NCBI RefSeq assembly: GCF_030528405.1
Contig: NZ_JAUMYY010000006.1
Span: 1 to 56,370 of the forward strand
Source of the DNA: Fusobacterium sp.
GTDB taxonomy: Bacteria; Fusobacteriota; Fusobacteriia; Fusobacteriales; Fusobacteriaceae
Direction of reading: 5' to 3'
DNA length: 56,370 nt
In this document: positions 38,144 through 49,194 of the stretch, one piece after another
Layout: each line of letters starts with the position of its first letter
How positions within the stretch are numbered: position 1 is the stretch's first letter
Translations under genes and position numbers: made by a program
The notes under the pieces: model-generated
What the model was told of the DNA's origin: nothing
The model's database searches: none
What the model saw: the letters and a program-made list of their open reading frames with translations, nothing else

Positions 38144-39334
38144 TCATTTTTCCATTTCTTTTTCAACAAAATCTCTAGCATCTTTGAAAAATTTTTTTAC
38201 TTTCTTAAAAAAACTTGTTTTCTTTTCATAATTTTTTTCATTTAAACTTTCTTCAAATTTATGCAACAGATCTTTTTGCTTATCAGATAAATTTCTTGGA
38301 GTTTCTATTATAATTTTAACAATTATATCTCCTTTATAACCACTTCTCAGAGATTTTATCCCCTCACCTCTAACTCTTAAAGATTTTCCACTTTCTATAC
38401 CTTCTGGTATTTTAATAGTTTTCTTAGCAGTTAAAGTAGGTATCTCTATCTCTCCCCCTAAAACTGCCATTGAGTATGATATAGGAATCTCACAGTATAA
38501 ATCATCTTCATCTCTTTCAAAAATTTCATGTCTTTTTATTTTAATAAGAACATACAAATCTCCATTAGGTCCACCGCTTGTGCTTGCATCTCCAAAACCA
38601 GACAGTTTTAATTTTTGTCCATCATCTATACCAGCAGGAATATTTATTTTTCTTTCCAGAGTTTCTCTCTCTACTCCACTTCCATGGCAAGATTTACATT
38701 TTTTCTCTGGAACCTCTCCTCTACCATGACAGTCAGGACATACCGTTTGTGATTGCATTACTCCTAAAATTGTTCTCTGTTGTGTTATTATATGACCACT
38801 TCCATTACATCTAGCACAAGTTTTTAAATGTTTATCTTCTGCACCTGTTCCATCACAAGTATTACACTTGCCAGTTCTTTTATATTTTATCTTCTTTTCT
38901 ACTCCTTGAGCTGCTTCTTCGAGTGTTATTTCTAAGGTATACCTTAAATCTGCTCCAGCTTCTACATAGCTTCTGCCACTTGAACCTCCAAAACCACCGA
39001 AGCCACTAAATCCTCCTCCAAAGCCGCTACCAAATATATCTCCAAATATATCTCCAAAATCAAAGCCAGCTCCTCCACTGAAGCCACCACCTTGTTCAAA
39101 TGCAGCATGACCAAACTGATCGTATTTTTGCCTTTTCTCTGGATCTGAAAGCACTTGATACGCCTCATTTGCTTCTTTAAATTTATCTTCTGCCTCTTTT
39201 TTCTCTTTTTCTGTTGCACTTGTAAATTTGTCTGGGTGATATTTCATAGCTGCCTTTCTATAGGCTTTTTTTATCTCTGCTTCACTTGCTCCCTTATTTA
39301 CTTGAAGGACTTCATAATAGTCTCTTTTTGTCAT
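38144..39334 (-). CDS. dnaJ: Chaperone DnaJ (Hsp40)
   Basis: 396 aa: J domain with HPD in KYHPDKF, Gly/Phe-rich region (about 75-130, [17 protein letters not shown]), four zinc motifs [24 protein letters not shown] and CKSCHGSG, then the C-terminal substrate domain. It stimulates DnaK and presents clients. Last gene of the heat-shock operon, after ogt rather than directly after dnaK. Confidence 0.97.
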   Translation of the reverse strand: MTKRDYYEVLQVNKGASEAEIKKAYRKAAMKYHPDKFTSATEKEKKEAEDKFKEANEAYQVLSDPEKRQKYDQFGHAAFEQGGGFSGGAGFDFGDIFGDIFGSGFGGGFSGFGGFGGSSGRSYVEAGADLRYTLEITLEEAAQGVEKKIKYKRTGKCNTCDGTGAEDKHLKTCARCNGSGHIITQQRTILGVMQSQTVCPDCHGRGEVPEKKCKSCHGSGVERETLERKINIPAGIDDGQKLKLSGFGDASTSGGPNGDLYVLIKIKRHEIFERDEDDLYCEIPISYSMAVLGGEIEIPTLTAKKTIKIPEGIESGKSLRVRGEGIKSLRSGYKGDIIVKIIIETPRNLSDKQKDLLHKFEESLNEKNYEKKTSFFKKVKKFFKDARDFVEKEMEK

Positions 39335-39384
39335 TTCCTTTTCTCCTTACTCTTTAAATTACTTAATAATTTTTTAATTTTACA

Positions 39385-39867
39385 TTACATACTATAAGTC
39401 TTTTCAAGATTTAAAAGATATTCCTTTATATGCAGTCCGCCAGTATATCCTACTAATTTCCCATTTTTTCCAATAACTCTATGGCAAGGTATAATAATAG
39501 GTATTCTATTTTTCCCATTTGCAAGCCCTATTGCTCTAACCGCTTTTTCATTTCCTATCATTTTTGCTTCTTCACTATAAGAAATTGTTTTCCCATAAGG
39601 AATTTTTTGCATAGCTTCCCATGCAGATTTTTGAAAATCTGTGCCCATAGTATCTAATTTAATATTAAATTTTCTTCTTTTTCCAGAAAAATATTCTTCC
39701 AATTGTTTTTTGCAATCCTTTGTAAGTACACTTTCCTTCATATTTCTTAATAGCTCTATTCTATCTTTCTGATTCTTTAAAAATTCAATAGCGCTAATTC
39801 CATCTCTTTCTTCTATTATAGCTATTAATCCTAAATAATTATTTTCTAAAAATGATACGCCTTTCAT
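39385..39867 (-). CDS. ogt: Methylated-DNA-[protein]-cysteine S-methyltransferase
   Basis: 160 aa. Active-site IPCHRVIG with Cys128, helix-turn-helix segment YGKTISYSEEAKMIG and GYTGGLHIKEYLL. It repairs O6-methylguanine. The frame extends 13 codons upstream (MQQPLS) into a repeat element; GAGAGGTAC precedes ATG 39867 and is preferred. Its position between dnaK and dnaJ is unusual. Confidence 0.92.
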   Translation of the reverse strand: MKGVSFLENNYLGLIAIIEERDGISAIEFLKNQKDRIELLRNMKESVLTKDCKKQLEEYFSGKRRKFNIKLDTMGTDFQKSAWEAMQKIPYGKTISYSEEAKMIGNEKAVRAIGLANGKNRIPIIIPCHRVIGKNGKLVGYTGGLHIKEYLLNLEKTYSM

Positions 39868-39891
39868 AAAGTACCTCTCTTTTAAGATAGA

Positions 39892-39924
39892 AAGGGGTTG
39901 TTGCATTTTATTTGCAACAACCTC
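39892..39924. repeat. GGGGTTGTTGC element (copy 7) between dnaK and ogt
   Basis: AGGGGTTGTTGCA and TGCAACAACCTCCT pair as a hairpin with a 7-nt loop, 25 nt past the dnaK stop and followed on the minus strand by CCCCTTTC. It can reduce read-through to ogt-dnaJ or protect the dnaK mRNA end. Confidence 0.75.
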
Positions 39925-39949
39925 CTATTTTATTTAATTAGTTTATAAA

Positions 39950-41773
39950 TTAATCTACTACTTCAGCCTCTGCTACATCTTCATCTTTTTTATCATTTCC
40001 AGCATTAGCTCCTGCTTGCTGTTGAGCTTGAGCCTGAGCTTGTGCTTCTTTATATAGTTCCTCAGCAAATTTATGTGCTGCCTGCGATAAATCTTCTACA
40101 GCCTTATCTATAGCTTCTTTGCTGTCCCCATCTTTTACTTTTTTAAGTTCTTCTAAAGCTGCCTCAATTTTTTTCTTATCTTCTTCTGTTGCCTTATCTC
40201 CATTTTCTTTTAAAGATTTTTCAGTTGAAGATATTAACATATCTGCTTTGTTTCTAGCTTCTACTAATTCTTGGAATTTTTTATCTTCCTCTGCATTAGC
40301 CTCAGCTTCTCTAGTCATTCTTTCAATTTCTTCTTTAGATAGATTAGTTGAGCCAGAAATTGTTACTTTATTTTCTTTTCCAGTTCCTAAATCTTTCGCT
40401 GATACATGAACTATACCATTAGCATCTATATCAAATGTTACTTCTATTTGAGGAACTCCTCTTGGGGCAGCAGGTATTCCTTCTAAATTAAATTCTCCTA
40501 ATTTATGATTATCAGCAGCTTTCGCTCTTTCACCTTGTAATACATTTATTGTAACTGCTGGTTGATTATCTACAGCTGTTGAGTAAACTTGAGATTTCTT
40601 AACTGGTATAGTAGTATTCTTTTCTATCATTTTAGTAAATACTCCACCTAAAGTTTCAATTCCTAATGATAATGGAGTTACATCAAGAAGTAATACATCT
40701 TTTACATCTCCCATAAGTACTCCAGCTTGTATAGCTGCACCTGCTGCAACAACTTCATCTGGATTTATACCCTTATTAGGTTTTTTACCAAAATAAGATT
40801 CTACCCACTCTTGAACTGCTGGTATTCTTGTTGAACCTCCAACTAATAGTATTTCATCTATTTGATTTGCAGAAAGTCCTGCATCAGATAGAGCTGTTTT
40901 TGTTGGTCCTTGAGTAGCTTCAACTAAATGTTTTGTTAAATCATTAAATTTAGCTCTTGTTAGTTTCATTTCCAAATGTTTAGGACCTGTTGCATCCATT
41001 GTTATAAATGGTAATGAAATAGAAGCTTCCATTAATGTAGATAGTTCCTTTTTAGCTTTTTCAGCTGCATCTTTAAGTCTTTGATAAGCCATTTTATCAT
41101 TTGCTAAATCAATTCCTGTCTCTTTTTTAAACTCTGCCACTAACCATTTTATTACTTCAGCATCAAAATCATCTCCACCTAGGTGGTTATTTCCTGCTGT
41201 TGAAATAACTTCTATAACTCCATCAGAAATTTCAAGTATAGAAACATCGAATGTTCCTCCACCTAAGTCAAAAACTAAAACTTTTTCTTCTTTTTTCTTT
41301 TCAAGTCCATAAGCTAAAGCTGCTGCCGTAGGTTCATTTATAATTCTTTTTACTTCTAAACCAGCTATAGTTCCAGCATCTTTTGTAGCTTGTCTTTGTG
41401 AATCAGTAAAGTAAGCAGGCACAGTAATTACTGCTTCCTTAATTTCTTCTCCTAAGTAATCTTCTGCATCTTTCTTTAATTTTTGTAATGTTTTTGCAGA
41501 TATTTCTTGTGGAGTATATTTTTTTCCAAATATTTCAACCTTGTAGTCAGAGCCCATATGAGTTTTTATTGAGCTCACTGTTGAAGTAGGATTAGTTATA
41601 GCTTGTCTTTTTGCTATTTCTCCCACAACTGTTTCTCCATTTTCTTTAATATTAACAACTGAAGGTGTAGTTCTTGCTCCTTCTGAGTTTGGTATTATTG
41701 TTGCTGTTCCACCTTCCATTATAGCAACACATGAGTTTGTTGTTCCTAAGTCAATTCCTATTATTTTTGCCAT
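39950..41773 (-). CDS. dnaK: Chaperone DnaK (Hsp70)
   Basis: 607 aa: ATPase domain with [12 protein letters not shown] and [14 protein letters not shown], substrate domain, lid, and a Gln/Ala-rich tail ending DVAEAEVVD. It is the central folding chaperone, working with GrpE and DnaJ encoded on either side. An 8-codon upstream extension is rejected because AGGAGG precedes ATG 41773. Confidence 0.98.
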   Translation of the reverse strand: MAKIIGIDLGTTNSCVAIMEGGTATIIPNSEGARTTPSVVNIKENGETVVGEIAKRQAITNPTSTVSSIKTHMGSDYKVEIFGKKYTPQEISAKTLQKLKKDAEDYLGEEIKEAVITVPAYFTDSQRQATKDAGTIAGLEVKRIINEPTAAALAYGLEKKKEEKVLVFDLGGGTFDVSILEISDGVIEVISTAGNNHLGGDDFDAEVIKWLVAEFKKETGIDLANDKMAYQRLKDAAEKAKKELSTLMEASISLPFITMDATGPKHLEMKLTRAKFNDLTKHLVEATQGPTKTALSDAGLSANQIDEILLVGGSTRIPAVQEWVESYFGKKPNKGINPDEVVAAGAAIQAGVLMGDVKDVLLLDVTPLSLGIETLGGVFTKMIEKNTTIPVKKSQVYSTAVDNQPAVTINVLQGERAKAADNHKLGEFNLEGIPAAPRGVPQIEVTFDIDANGIVHVSAKDLGTGKENKVTISGSTNLSKEEIERMTREAEANAEEDKKFQELVEARNKADMLISSTEKSLKENGDKATEEDKKKIEAALEELKKVKDGDSKEAIDKAVEDLSQAAHKFAEELYKEAQAQAQAQQQAGANAGNDKKDEDVAEAEVVD

Positions 41774-41820
41774 TTTTTTCCTCCTATATTTCATCAATTT
41801 TTTTATACACTTATTAAATA

Positions 41821-42387
41821 TTATTTCTTAACTGTTACCATAGTCGGTCTTATAACCTTCCCTTTCATTATATAACCTTTTTGTAAAACTTTCACGATTT
41901 CATTTTCTTTAAAGTTTTCATCCTCTTCCACGCTCACTGCATGATGATATTGTGGATCATATTCTCCACTAGCTTTTATTTCTTCAACACCTTCTGAGGA
42001 CATAATGTCCTTTATTCCTCTAACTATCATTTCAACACCCTTTACTAGAGCATCAAAATCTTTAGTTTCATAAGATGCCTCCATTGCTCTTTCTAAGTTA
42101 TCTAAACTTCCCAAAAATTTCGTTATTATCTTTTCAGAAGAAAATTTTCTAAGTTCATCCAATTCTTTTTCTTTTCTTTTGCTAAAATTTTGAAAATCTG
42201 CTTGCTTTCTCAAATAAGATTGTTTCCAATCCTCAAGTTCTGCTTTTAGTTTTTCTATATTTTCTTTAGGATCTTCTTTTCCCTCCTCATTAACGCTTGC
42301 TTCAGATACTTCATTGTCAGAATTAGTTTCTTTTATCTCTTCCATCTTCTCATCGACAACTTCTTCTTTTAATTCATTTTCTTGCAT
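41821..42387 (-). CDS. grpE: Nucleotide exchange factor GrpE
   Basis: 188 aa. Acidic N-terminus (1-45), long coiled coil (about 45-100) and C-terminal beta domain with [19 protein letters not shown] and [20 protein letters not shown]. It releases ADP from DnaK. Between hrcA (17 nt) and dnaK. Confidence 0.97.
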   Translation of the reverse strand: MQENELKEEVVDEKMEEIKETNSDNEVSEASVNEEGKEDPKENIEKLKAELEDWKQSYLRKQADFQNFSKRKEKELDELRKFSSEKIITKFLGSLDNLERAMEASYETKDFDALVKGVEMIVRGIKDIMSSEGVEEIKASGEYDPQYHHAVSVEEDENFKENEIVKVLQKGYIMKGKVIRPTMVTVKK

Positions 42388-42404
42388 TTATATCCTCCTA
42401 AATT

Positions 42405-43421
42405 TTATTTTTTCTTCTCTATTAAGTTGAGCACCTTATTAACTTCTCGACTGACATGATTTATAAGTCCCATAGTTTTGGAATAAGCCATTCTTTTAGG
42501 CCCCATAACTCCTATTATTCCTTGAGAACCTCGTATGTTGTAAATAGAATACACAAAACTAAAATCCTCCAATTCTTTTATACCTAACTCATCACCAAAT
42601 ATTACATTAACCTTGTTGGAACTTTCTCCTGTTCTCTGTTCAATAAGTTTTTCAAAAAGTTCTCTTATATCTCCTCTTTCATTAAAAAATTCTATAACAT
42701 TGGCAACTTCATTTATACTTTTGTCTTTAAGCATACTAGAAAGGTTATTTACAAAATATTTACTAAAATTTTCATTTTCAAGAATCTCATCTTCATATAT
42801 TAAATCCTCATCCTCACCTAGTATATATCTTTCAATTTGAAGAATATCAATCTCATTATTTCTAATTTTTGTATTAAGTTCCCTTGTTTTTTCTTCAAGC
42901 TCAACTCTAGACATTGGATATGTCAAATGAATATTTTTAGTTTTTACTCTTCTGTCAGCCATAACAATGACCATCATTATTAAATATTCATCTATATGAA
43001 CAAACTCAATTTTTTCAACTTTTTCATTGGTTGTTTTAGGTTCTATTGCTATGCCTGCATAATTTGTAAGTTTAGATAGCAAATTTGTAGTTCTTTTTAA
43101 AATATTATCTAGCTCATCAACTCTTCTATTATAAACAAGACTTATATTTTCTTTTTCTTCTTGAGTAAGTCTTTCTATCTTCAAAAGTTCGCTTAAATAA
43201 TACTTATACCCCATATCAGTTGGAATTCGTCCAGAAGATGTGTGAGTTTTTTCTATAAATCCCATATCTTCTAAATCAGCCATAACATTTCTTATTGTTG
43301 CTGATGATAAATCTATTCCATATTTTTTCACAAGTGTTCTTGAACCGATTGTATCACCAAAAGTTAAATAATAATCTATTATGGCATTGAGAACTAACTT
43401 CTCTCTATCAGATATATTCAT
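42405..43421 (-). CDS. hrcA: Heat-shock repressor HrcA
   Basis: 338 aa: N-terminal winged helix (1-75) with GSRTLVKKYGIDLSSATIRN and the HTSSGRIPTDMGYKYYL segment, then a GAF-like dimerisation domain. It binds CIRCE; one CIRCE lies just upstream, so the operon is autoregulated. Confidence 0.97.
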   Translation of the reverse strand: MNISDREKLVLNAIIDYYLTFGDTIGSRTLVKKYGIDLSSATIRNVMADLEDMGFIEKTHTSSGRIPTDMGYKYYLSELLKIERLTQEEKENISLVYNRRVDELDNILKRTTNLLSKLTNYAGIAIEPKTTNEKVEKIEFVHIDEYLIMMVIVMADRRVKTKNIHLTYPMSRVELEEKTRELNTKIRNNEIDILQIERYILGEDEDLIYEDEILENENFSKYFVNNLSSMLKDKSINEVANVIEFFNERGDIRELFEKLIEQRTGESSNKVNVIFGDELGIKELEDFSFVYSIYNIRGSQGIIGVMGPKRMAYSKTMGLINHVSREVNKVLNLIEKKK

Positions 43422-43454
43422 AAACTCACCTCATTTCAAATCTTAATTTTTATG

Positions 43455-43481
43455 TTAGCACTCATCTTATAGGAGTGCTAA
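43455..43481. promoter_or_regulatory. CIRCE operator
   Basis: Exact consensus: TTAGCACTC (43455-43463), 9 nt, GAGTGCTAA (43473-43481), just downstream of the -10 box and covering the expected transcription start. HrcA binding here would block the operon. Confidence 0.97.
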
Positions 43482-43492
43482 TTTATAAAATG

Positions 43493-43521
43493 ATAATACT
43501 ACACTTTTTTTATTTTGTCAA
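43493..43521 (-). promoter_or_regulatory. Promoter of the hrcA-grpE-dnaK-ogt-dnaJ operon
   Basis: Minus strand TTGACA (43516-43521), 17-nt spacer, TATTAT (43493-43498). Confidence 0.9.
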
Positions 43522-43672
43522 CAAAAATTTAAAAAAATTTTATAAAAATAGTATTATTAATTTTCTTAAATATTATATATAATTTCTTCTCTTCAACTTA
43601 AAACATTAACTGCATCTTTTTTATTCTTTTATTCATATAAAAATACATTAAACTTATTCCTTCTAATATATA

Positions 43673-43703
43673 AAAAATCTCCTAAAAAATTTAGGAGATT
43701 TTT
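43673..43703 (-). terminator. Terminator of pyrH-frr
   Basis: AAAAATCTCCTAAA and TTTAGGAGATTTTT pair nearly perfectly, directly after frr, with a T-run on the minus strand. From here to the hrcA promoter (43522-43672) I see only AT-rich sequence. Confidence 0.88.
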
Positions 43704-43707
43704 GATT

Positions 43708-44274
43708 TTATATAGTTGTTATCTCTTTTTCCTTTTTAGCTAAAAGTTCATCAATTTCTTTAACATACTTGTCAGTTAAATTTTGAACCTTTCCTTCAGC
43801 AACTTTTAAATCATCTTCTGACATAGGATTATCTTTGTCTTTTTCTAATTTTTTTAGATGAGTATTAACATCTTTTCTTATATTCCTTATTGCAACTTTT
43901 CCATTTTCAGCTTCGGCTTTTGCAAGTTTTACATACTCTTTTCTTCTCTCTGCAGTCAGCTCAGGTAAAACAAGCCTTATAACTCTACCATCATTATTAG
44001 GTGTCATTCCTATATTAGAAGCAAGTATAGCCTTCTCTATTTTAGATATCATAGTTTTATCCCAAGGATCTATAACTAGCAGCCTTGCTTCTGGAGCAGA
44101 AATTGTCCCTATTTGATTTAAAGGCACTTCACTTCCATAAGAATCAACTCTTACCATATCCAACATAGATATATTAGCTCTCCCAGCTCTTATTCCTGTA
44201 AACTTATCCTTCACTGCATCAATCGTTTTTAACATTTTTGTTTCACATTCATTCAATAATATTTCTGCCGTCAT
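43708..44274 (-). CDS. frr: Ribosome recycling factor
   Basis: 188 aa, usual length about 185. Three-helix bundle with GIRAGRANISMLDMVRVD, LVIDPWDKTMISKIEKAI and GRVIRLVLPELTAERRKEYVK. With EF-G it splits post-termination ribosomes. AAGGGAGG before ATG overlaps the pyrH stop. Confidence 0.97.
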   Translation of the reverse strand: MTAEILLNECETKMLKTIDAVKDKFTGIRAGRANISMLDMVRVDSYGSEVPLNQIGTISAPEARLLVIDPWDKTMISKIEKAILASNIGMTPNNDGRVIRLVLPELTAERRKEYVKLAKAEAENGKVAIRNIRKDVNTHLKKLEKDKDNPMSEDDLKVAEGKVQNLTDKYVKEIDELLAKKEKEITTI

Positions 44275-44290
44275 CTCAATTCCTCCCTTA

Positions 44291-45076
<786 letters not shown>

Positions 45077-45207
45077 CTAATAAGTTTTCTAATTTTTTAT
45101 TTTAATTTTTTATAGAATTTACTTTTTATATTTCTATATTAATAATACATTTTAATAAACAGGCAATTATTATTTCATCAATCCTAAAGTTTTCAAATAT
45201 AAGAAAA

Positions 45208-45236
45208 AAGGAATGCAAATGTTGCATTCCTTAAAT
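45208..45236 (-). terminator. Terminator of rpsB-tsf
   Basis: AAGGAATGCAA and TTGCATTCCTT with a 3-nt centre, then TTTTTTCTTA on the minus strand. The hairpin overlaps the end of tsf. A pyrH promoter should lie in 45014-45207; TATAAT near 45056-45061 is a candidate. Confidence 0.88.
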
Positions 45237-45238
45237 TG

Positions 45239-46132
45239 TTATCCTTTAATTTGAGCTGCAACTTCTGCGGCAAAATCTTCTTCTTTCTTCTCTATTCCAT
45301 CTCCAACTTTGTATCTTACAAATGATAGAACTTTTATATCTCCCGCATACTGAGCAACTGTTTCTTTATTTTCAGCCTTTACAAATACTTGGTCAACAAG
45401 ACAGTTTTCTTCATAGAACTTATTCATTTTTCCAATAAGTATTTTTTCTATTATCTGTGCTGGTTTTCCTTCTTCTTCTAACTGTTTTCTAGCTATTTCT
45501 TTCTCATGCTCTAAATCTGTTTTTGTCACTTGAGCTTCTGATAAATATTTAGGATCCATAGCTGCAACATGCATAGCAATATCTTTAGCTTTTACTAAAT
45601 TAGCTTCTGTAGCTTCTCCAGACATCTCAACTATAACTCCTAACTTTCCTCCTAAGTGACTATATGTTTCAACAAAGCCATCTTTTGAATCTACAACTGA
45701 TAATCTTCTTAAGTTCATATTTTCACCAATTTTAGCAATTAGCTCAGTTAAAGCTGTTGCAACAGTTTTCCCAGATTCAAATTCAGCTTCCGTTAAAGCT
45801 TCCAGTGTTGAAATATTTTTAGCTAATACTAATTCAACTAGCTTCTTCCCAAATTCTTTAAACTCAACATTTTTTGCTACGAAATCTGTTTCAGAATTAA
45901 ATTCTAATATAACAGCTTTTTTATGATCTGCTGAAACAGCATCAAAAATTAATCCTTCTGCTGCTATTCTTCCAGCTTTTCTTACTGCCTTAGCTATACC
46001 TTTTTCTCTTAGATAATCTATTGCCTTTTCTATATCTCCATCATTAGCTTCCAATGCTTTCTTACAATCAAGCATTCCAGCTCCTGTTCTTTCTCTTAAT
46101 TCTTTTACTAAACCAGCTGTTATTGCTGCCAT
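45239..46132 (-). CDS. tsf: Elongation factor Ts
   Basis: 297 aa. N-terminal UBA-like domain with [19 protein letters not shown] (12-30), core with [11 protein letters not shown] and [10 protein letters not shown]. It exchanges nucleotide on EF-Tu. Follows rpsB by 27 nt, AGGAGG present. Confidence 0.97.
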   Translation of the reverse strand: MAAITAGLVKELRERTGAGMLDCKKALEANDGDIEKAIDYLREKGIAKAVRKAGRIAAEGLIFDAVSADHKKAVILEFNSETDFVAKNVEFKEFGKKLVELVLAKNISTLEALTEAEFESGKTVATALTELIAKIGENMNLRRLSVVDSKDGFVETYSHLGGKLGVIVEMSGEATEANLVKAKDIAMHVAAMDPKYLSEAQVTKTDLEHEKEIARKQLEEEGKPAQIIEKILIGKMNKFYEENCLVDQVFVKAENKETVAQYAGDIKVLSFVRYKVGDGIEKKEEDFAAEVAAQIKG

Positions 46133-46159
46133 TTTTATACCTCCTAATACGCTAATAAA

Positions 46160-46903
46160 TTATTCTGCTGAACCTTCTTCCACATTCACTTCTTCTGATT
46201 CTGGTTCCACAACTTCTTTACCTTGATTTCCTTCAACAATTGCATTAGCAATTACAGATGTGATTAATTTTACTGATCTTATTGCATCATCATTTGCTGG
46301 GATTGGATAAGTTATTAAGTCTGGATCAACATTTGTATCTATCATAGCAAATACAGGAATTTTTAAGTTATTTGCTTCTATTACAGAAAGTTCTTCCATT
46401 TTAACATCCACTACATATATAGCATCTGGAGCTTTTTCCATATCTCTAATTCCTGATAAGTTCTTAGAAAGTTTTGCCAATTCTTTTCTAAATTCTGCCG
46501 CTTCTTTCTTCGTATATCCAGAATCTAAAGTTCCATCTGCGTCCATTTTTTCTAATTCTTTCATTCTTTCAATTCTTTTCTTGATAGTAGAGAAGTTTGT
46601 TAACATTCCTCCTAACCATCTGCTATTTACATAGTACATACCTGATCTTTCAGCTTGTTCTTTAATTGCTTCTTGAGCCTGTTTCTTTGTTCCTACAAAT
46701 AAAACTTTTCCCCCATTTTCAGCAATTTTTCTCATTTCTTCATAAGCTTCTTCTATCTTCTTTAAAGATTTATGTAAATCAATTACATGAATTCCATTTC
46801 TCTCTGTGAAAATATAAGGCTTCATTTTTGGATTCCATCTTTTTGCTTGATGCCCAAAGTGAACTCCTGCTTCTAATAATTGTTTCATTGATACTACTGA
46901 CAT
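46160..46903 (-). CDS. rpsB: 30S ribosomal protein S2
   Basis: 247 aa: [36 protein letters not shown] and [16 protein letters not shown] are S2 signatures. An upstream extension of 19 codons to 46960 is rejected: AGGAGG precedes ATG 46903 and those codons lie in the structured leader. Confidence 0.97.
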   Translation of the reverse strand: MSVVSMKQLLEAGVHFGHQAKRWNPKMKPYIFTERNGIHVIDLHKSLKKIEEAYEEMRKIAENGGKVLFVGTKKQAQEAIKEQAERSGMYYVNSRWLGGMLTNFSTIKKRIERMKELEKMDADGTLDSGYTKKEAAEFRKELAKLSKNLSGIRDMEKAPDAIYVVDVKMEELSVIEANNLKIPVFAMIDTNVDPDLITYPIPANDDAIRSVKLITSVIANAIVEGNQGKEVVEPESEEVNVEEGSAE

Positions 46904-47019
46904 TTTTTCCTCCTGATTTTTTAATTTGGTTATCCTTCCACCAATCTCAAAACTAAGCAATTCATATTTCTATGAAGCACCCCGCTTAGAAATAATTGGT
47001 GTGATTATTTAACGCCAAT
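46904..47019 (-). ncRNA. Structured 5' leader of rpsB-tsf (candidate S2 autoregulatory RNA)
   Basis: In the transcript: helix 1 ATTGG(CG)/CCAAT (47015-47019 with 46995-46999); helix 2 CTAAGC/GCTTAG (46984-46989 with 46953-46958) enclosing hairpin TTCATA-GAAA-TATGAA (46961-46976); helix 3 TTGGT/ACCAA near 46925-46943; then AGGAGG. Leaders of this kind often bind the encoded ribosomal protein; this one is inferred from the fold only. Confidence 0.55.
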
Positions 47020-47021
47020 AG

Positions 47022-47050
47022 ATTTTATCACTTTTTTTATATCATGTCAA
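47022..47050 (-). promoter_or_regulatory. Promoter of rpsB-tsf
   Basis: Minus strand TTGACA (47045-47050), 17-nt spacer, TAAAAT (47022-47027). Confidence 0.88.
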
Positions 47051-47167
47051 TTGAAAAAGAAAAGAAATCTCTGCTTTTTGTTATTTACTAGAAATTTAAT
47101 TAATGTTAAAATTAAGAAAATAAATGCTTGACCACAAATTAGAAATAATTTAATTAGGAGGTAATAT

Positions 47168-47947
47168 ATGGAAAATCGTGTGAAAGGAAAAATTGTATTT
47201 ATAACTGGAGCAAGCAGTGGAATTGGAAAAGCCTGTGCTGAAAAATTTGCTCAAGCTGGTGCCAATTTAATTTTATGTGCTAGAAGAAAAGAAATTTTAG
47301 ATGAAATGAAAAAGAAATTTAAAGAAAAATATAACATAGATGTAATTTGCCTTTCTTTTGATGTAAGAAATTACATGGAAATCATCTCCAATATTAATTC
47401 TCTTCCTGAAAATTGGAAAAATATAGAAATCCTTGTAAACAATGCTGGTTTAGCCTTAGGTCTTGATAAATTTCATGACTATAAAATAGAAAATATTGAC
47501 AAAATGATAGACACAAACATTAAGGGCTTTGCTTATATAGGAAACACAATTATACCTCTTATGTTGAAAACTGGAAAAGTTTGTTCTGTTATAAATGTTG
47601 GTTCTGTCGCTGGTGATATAGCTTATCCAGGTGGTAGCATATACTGTGCCACTAAATTTGCTGTCAAAGCTATGAGTGACTCCATGAGGGCTGACTTAAT
47701 GGATACAAAAATTAAGGTAACTAATGTCAAACCTGGACTTGTGGAAACAGAATTTAGCATAGTTCGATTTCATGGTGATAAGAATAAAGCAGATAATGTC
47801 TACAAAGGTATTGTTCCCCTTTATGGTGAAGATGTTGCTGACTCTATATTTTATGTCGCAAACCTCCCTGATAAAGTTCAAATTCCTGAACTTACAATAA
47901 CTCCTCTACACCAAGCAAGTGGAGTACATATTTATAAAGAAAAATAA
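47168..47947 (+). CDS. SDR oxidoreductase (YdfG-like)
   Basis: 259 aa classical short-chain dehydrogenase: GASSGIGKACAEKFA (14-28), NNAGLALG, catalytic Ser in NVGSVAG and Tyr-x-x-x-Lys in YCATK. The C-terminal part, KPGLVETEFSIVRFHGD, resembles the YdfG/serine-3-dehydrogenase group acting on 3-hydroxy acids with NADP; substrate not proven. AGGAGG precedes ATG. Convergent with the M42 peptidase. Confidence 0.88.
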   Translation: MENRVKGKIVFITGASSGIGKACAEKFAQAGANLILCARRKEILDEMKKKFKEKYNIDVICLSFDVRNYMEIISNINSLPENWKNIEILVNNAGLALGLDKFHDYKIENIDKMIDTNIKGFAYIGNTIIPLMLKTGKVCSVINVGSVAGDIAYPGGSIYCATKFAVKAMSDSMRADLMDTKIKVTNVKPGLVETEFSIVRFHGDKNKADNVYKGIVPLYGEDVADSIFYVANLPDKVQIPELTITPLHQASGVHIYKEK

Positions 47948-47951
47948 AAAG

Positions 47952-47997
47952 GAGCTGTTGCAAATTGAATATTTTTATCATTAATTTGTGACAGCTC
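47952..47997. repeat. GAGCTGTTGC element (copy 8)
   Basis: GAGCTGTTGCAAATTGAAT and the inverse GAGCTGTCACAAATTAAT form a hairpin 5 nt past the SDR stop. Confidence 0.7.
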
Positions 47998-48046
47998 AAA
48001 AAAATTTATTTTTTCTAATAAAAAGAGAAAATTTGGGAAATAAAAA

Positions 48047-48084
48047 AAGCTATTGCATTTTTAAATTCTTATTTGCAATAGCTT
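48047..48084. repeat. AAGCTATTGC element (copy 9)
   Basis: AAGCTATTGCA and TGCAATAGCTT, 11-bp perfect arms, just past the M42 peptidase stop, with TTTTTTTATT on the minus strand. With copy 8 it gives each of two convergent genes its own terminator. Confidence 0.8.
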
Positions 48085-48094
48085 CTTTTAACTT

Positions 48095-49126
48095 TTATAA
48101 GTATGCTATCATTAACTTTACAGTTTCAACTATTCCATCTATATGACATCTCTCATAGTGATGTGTAGCATCTACATTTGGTCCTATACATGCATATTTA
48201 AAATCAAAGCCTTGTAGTATTGCTATGCTTGCATCAGATCCATATCTATTGTGCACTCCAACTGTATAATTAATTTTATTTTCATCTGCAGTTTTTTGCA
48301 ATTTTTTTCTAAGAGCAAAGTCATAAGGAGTTCTGCTATCCTTAGCTACTATATTTACTTTTTTTTCATCTCCATGAGCATCTACTCCTGCCACCAACCC
48401 TATGTCAATAGCTATAAACTCATCTAAGTCATCAGGATAAACCGACACTCCATGACCTATTTCTTCATAGTTAGAAAAATAGATCCATAAATCTGTCTGA
48501 GGTTTCAGATTATTCTCTTTTAAATACTTTATATATCCTAATACCTGTGCTATACAGACCTTATCATCTAAATATCTTGATTTTATATAGCCATTATCTA
48601 AAATCTTAGTTCTAGTTTCATATGATATATAATCTCCTTGGCAAATACCTAATTTAAAAACATCTTCAGCTGTTTTTACATCTTCATCAATTCTAACTTC
48701 CATAGTTTCTTCCACACGAGCTGCTTCCCTTGCAACATCACCATAAACATGTACAGAAGCTTTTATAGGTAAGAGAGTTCCCTCATAAATTTTTCCAGAT
48801 ATAGTATGTATACTGACATTCTCTCCTTCTACAGAACCCCAAGCATAACCTCCTGTATTGGTTATCTCTAATCTTCCATTAGCCTTTACTTTTTTTACAA
48901 CGGCTCCTAAAGTATCCACATGAGCTGAAATCATTTTTTTATATTCAGAGTTTTCGCCCTTTATATAGCTAATCAAAGCTCCTTTTTTTGTCGTTGTATA
49001 TTCAAGTCCAAGATGTTTTAATTCTTTTTTTATATATTCAATCCCCAAATCTGTATAACCAACGGGACTTGGAATAGCTAGAAGTTCAACTGTTTTATCA
49101 AGTATATATTTTAAATCAATTTGCAT
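48095..49126 (-). CDS. M42 family metallo-aminopeptidase
   Basis: 343 aa. Metal and catalytic residues are visible: His-x-Asp in SAHVDTLGAVV, Asp in SRYLDDKVC, Glu-Glu in NYEEIGHG, Asp in AIDIGLVAGVD and the C-terminal His in ATHHYERCH. Dodecameric peptidase family that finishes peptide breakdown, fitting an amino-acid fermenter. Next to the peptide-binding lipoprotein gene (same strand). Confidence 0.92.
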   Translation of the reverse strand: MQIDLKYILDKTVELLAIPSPVGYTDLGIEYIKKELKHLGLEYTTTKKGALISYIKGENSEYKKMISAHVDTLGAVVKKVKANGRLEITNTGGYAWGSVEGENVSIHTISGKIYEGTLLPIKASVHVYGDVAREAARVEETMEVRIDEDVKTAEDVFKLGICQGDYISYETRTKILDNGYIKSRYLDDKVCIAQVLGYIKYLKENNLKPQTDLWIYFSNYEEIGHGVSVYPDDLDEFIAIDIGLVAGVDAHGDEKKVNIVAKDSRTPYDFALRKKLQKTADENKINYTVGVHNRYGSDASIAILQGFDFKYACIGPNVDATHHYERCHIDGIVETVKLMIAYL

Positions 49127-49194
49127 TCTTATTTTGTATGATAAATACCCAAATATTTATCTATACAACCTCCTCTTCTAAAATAATTTTATTT

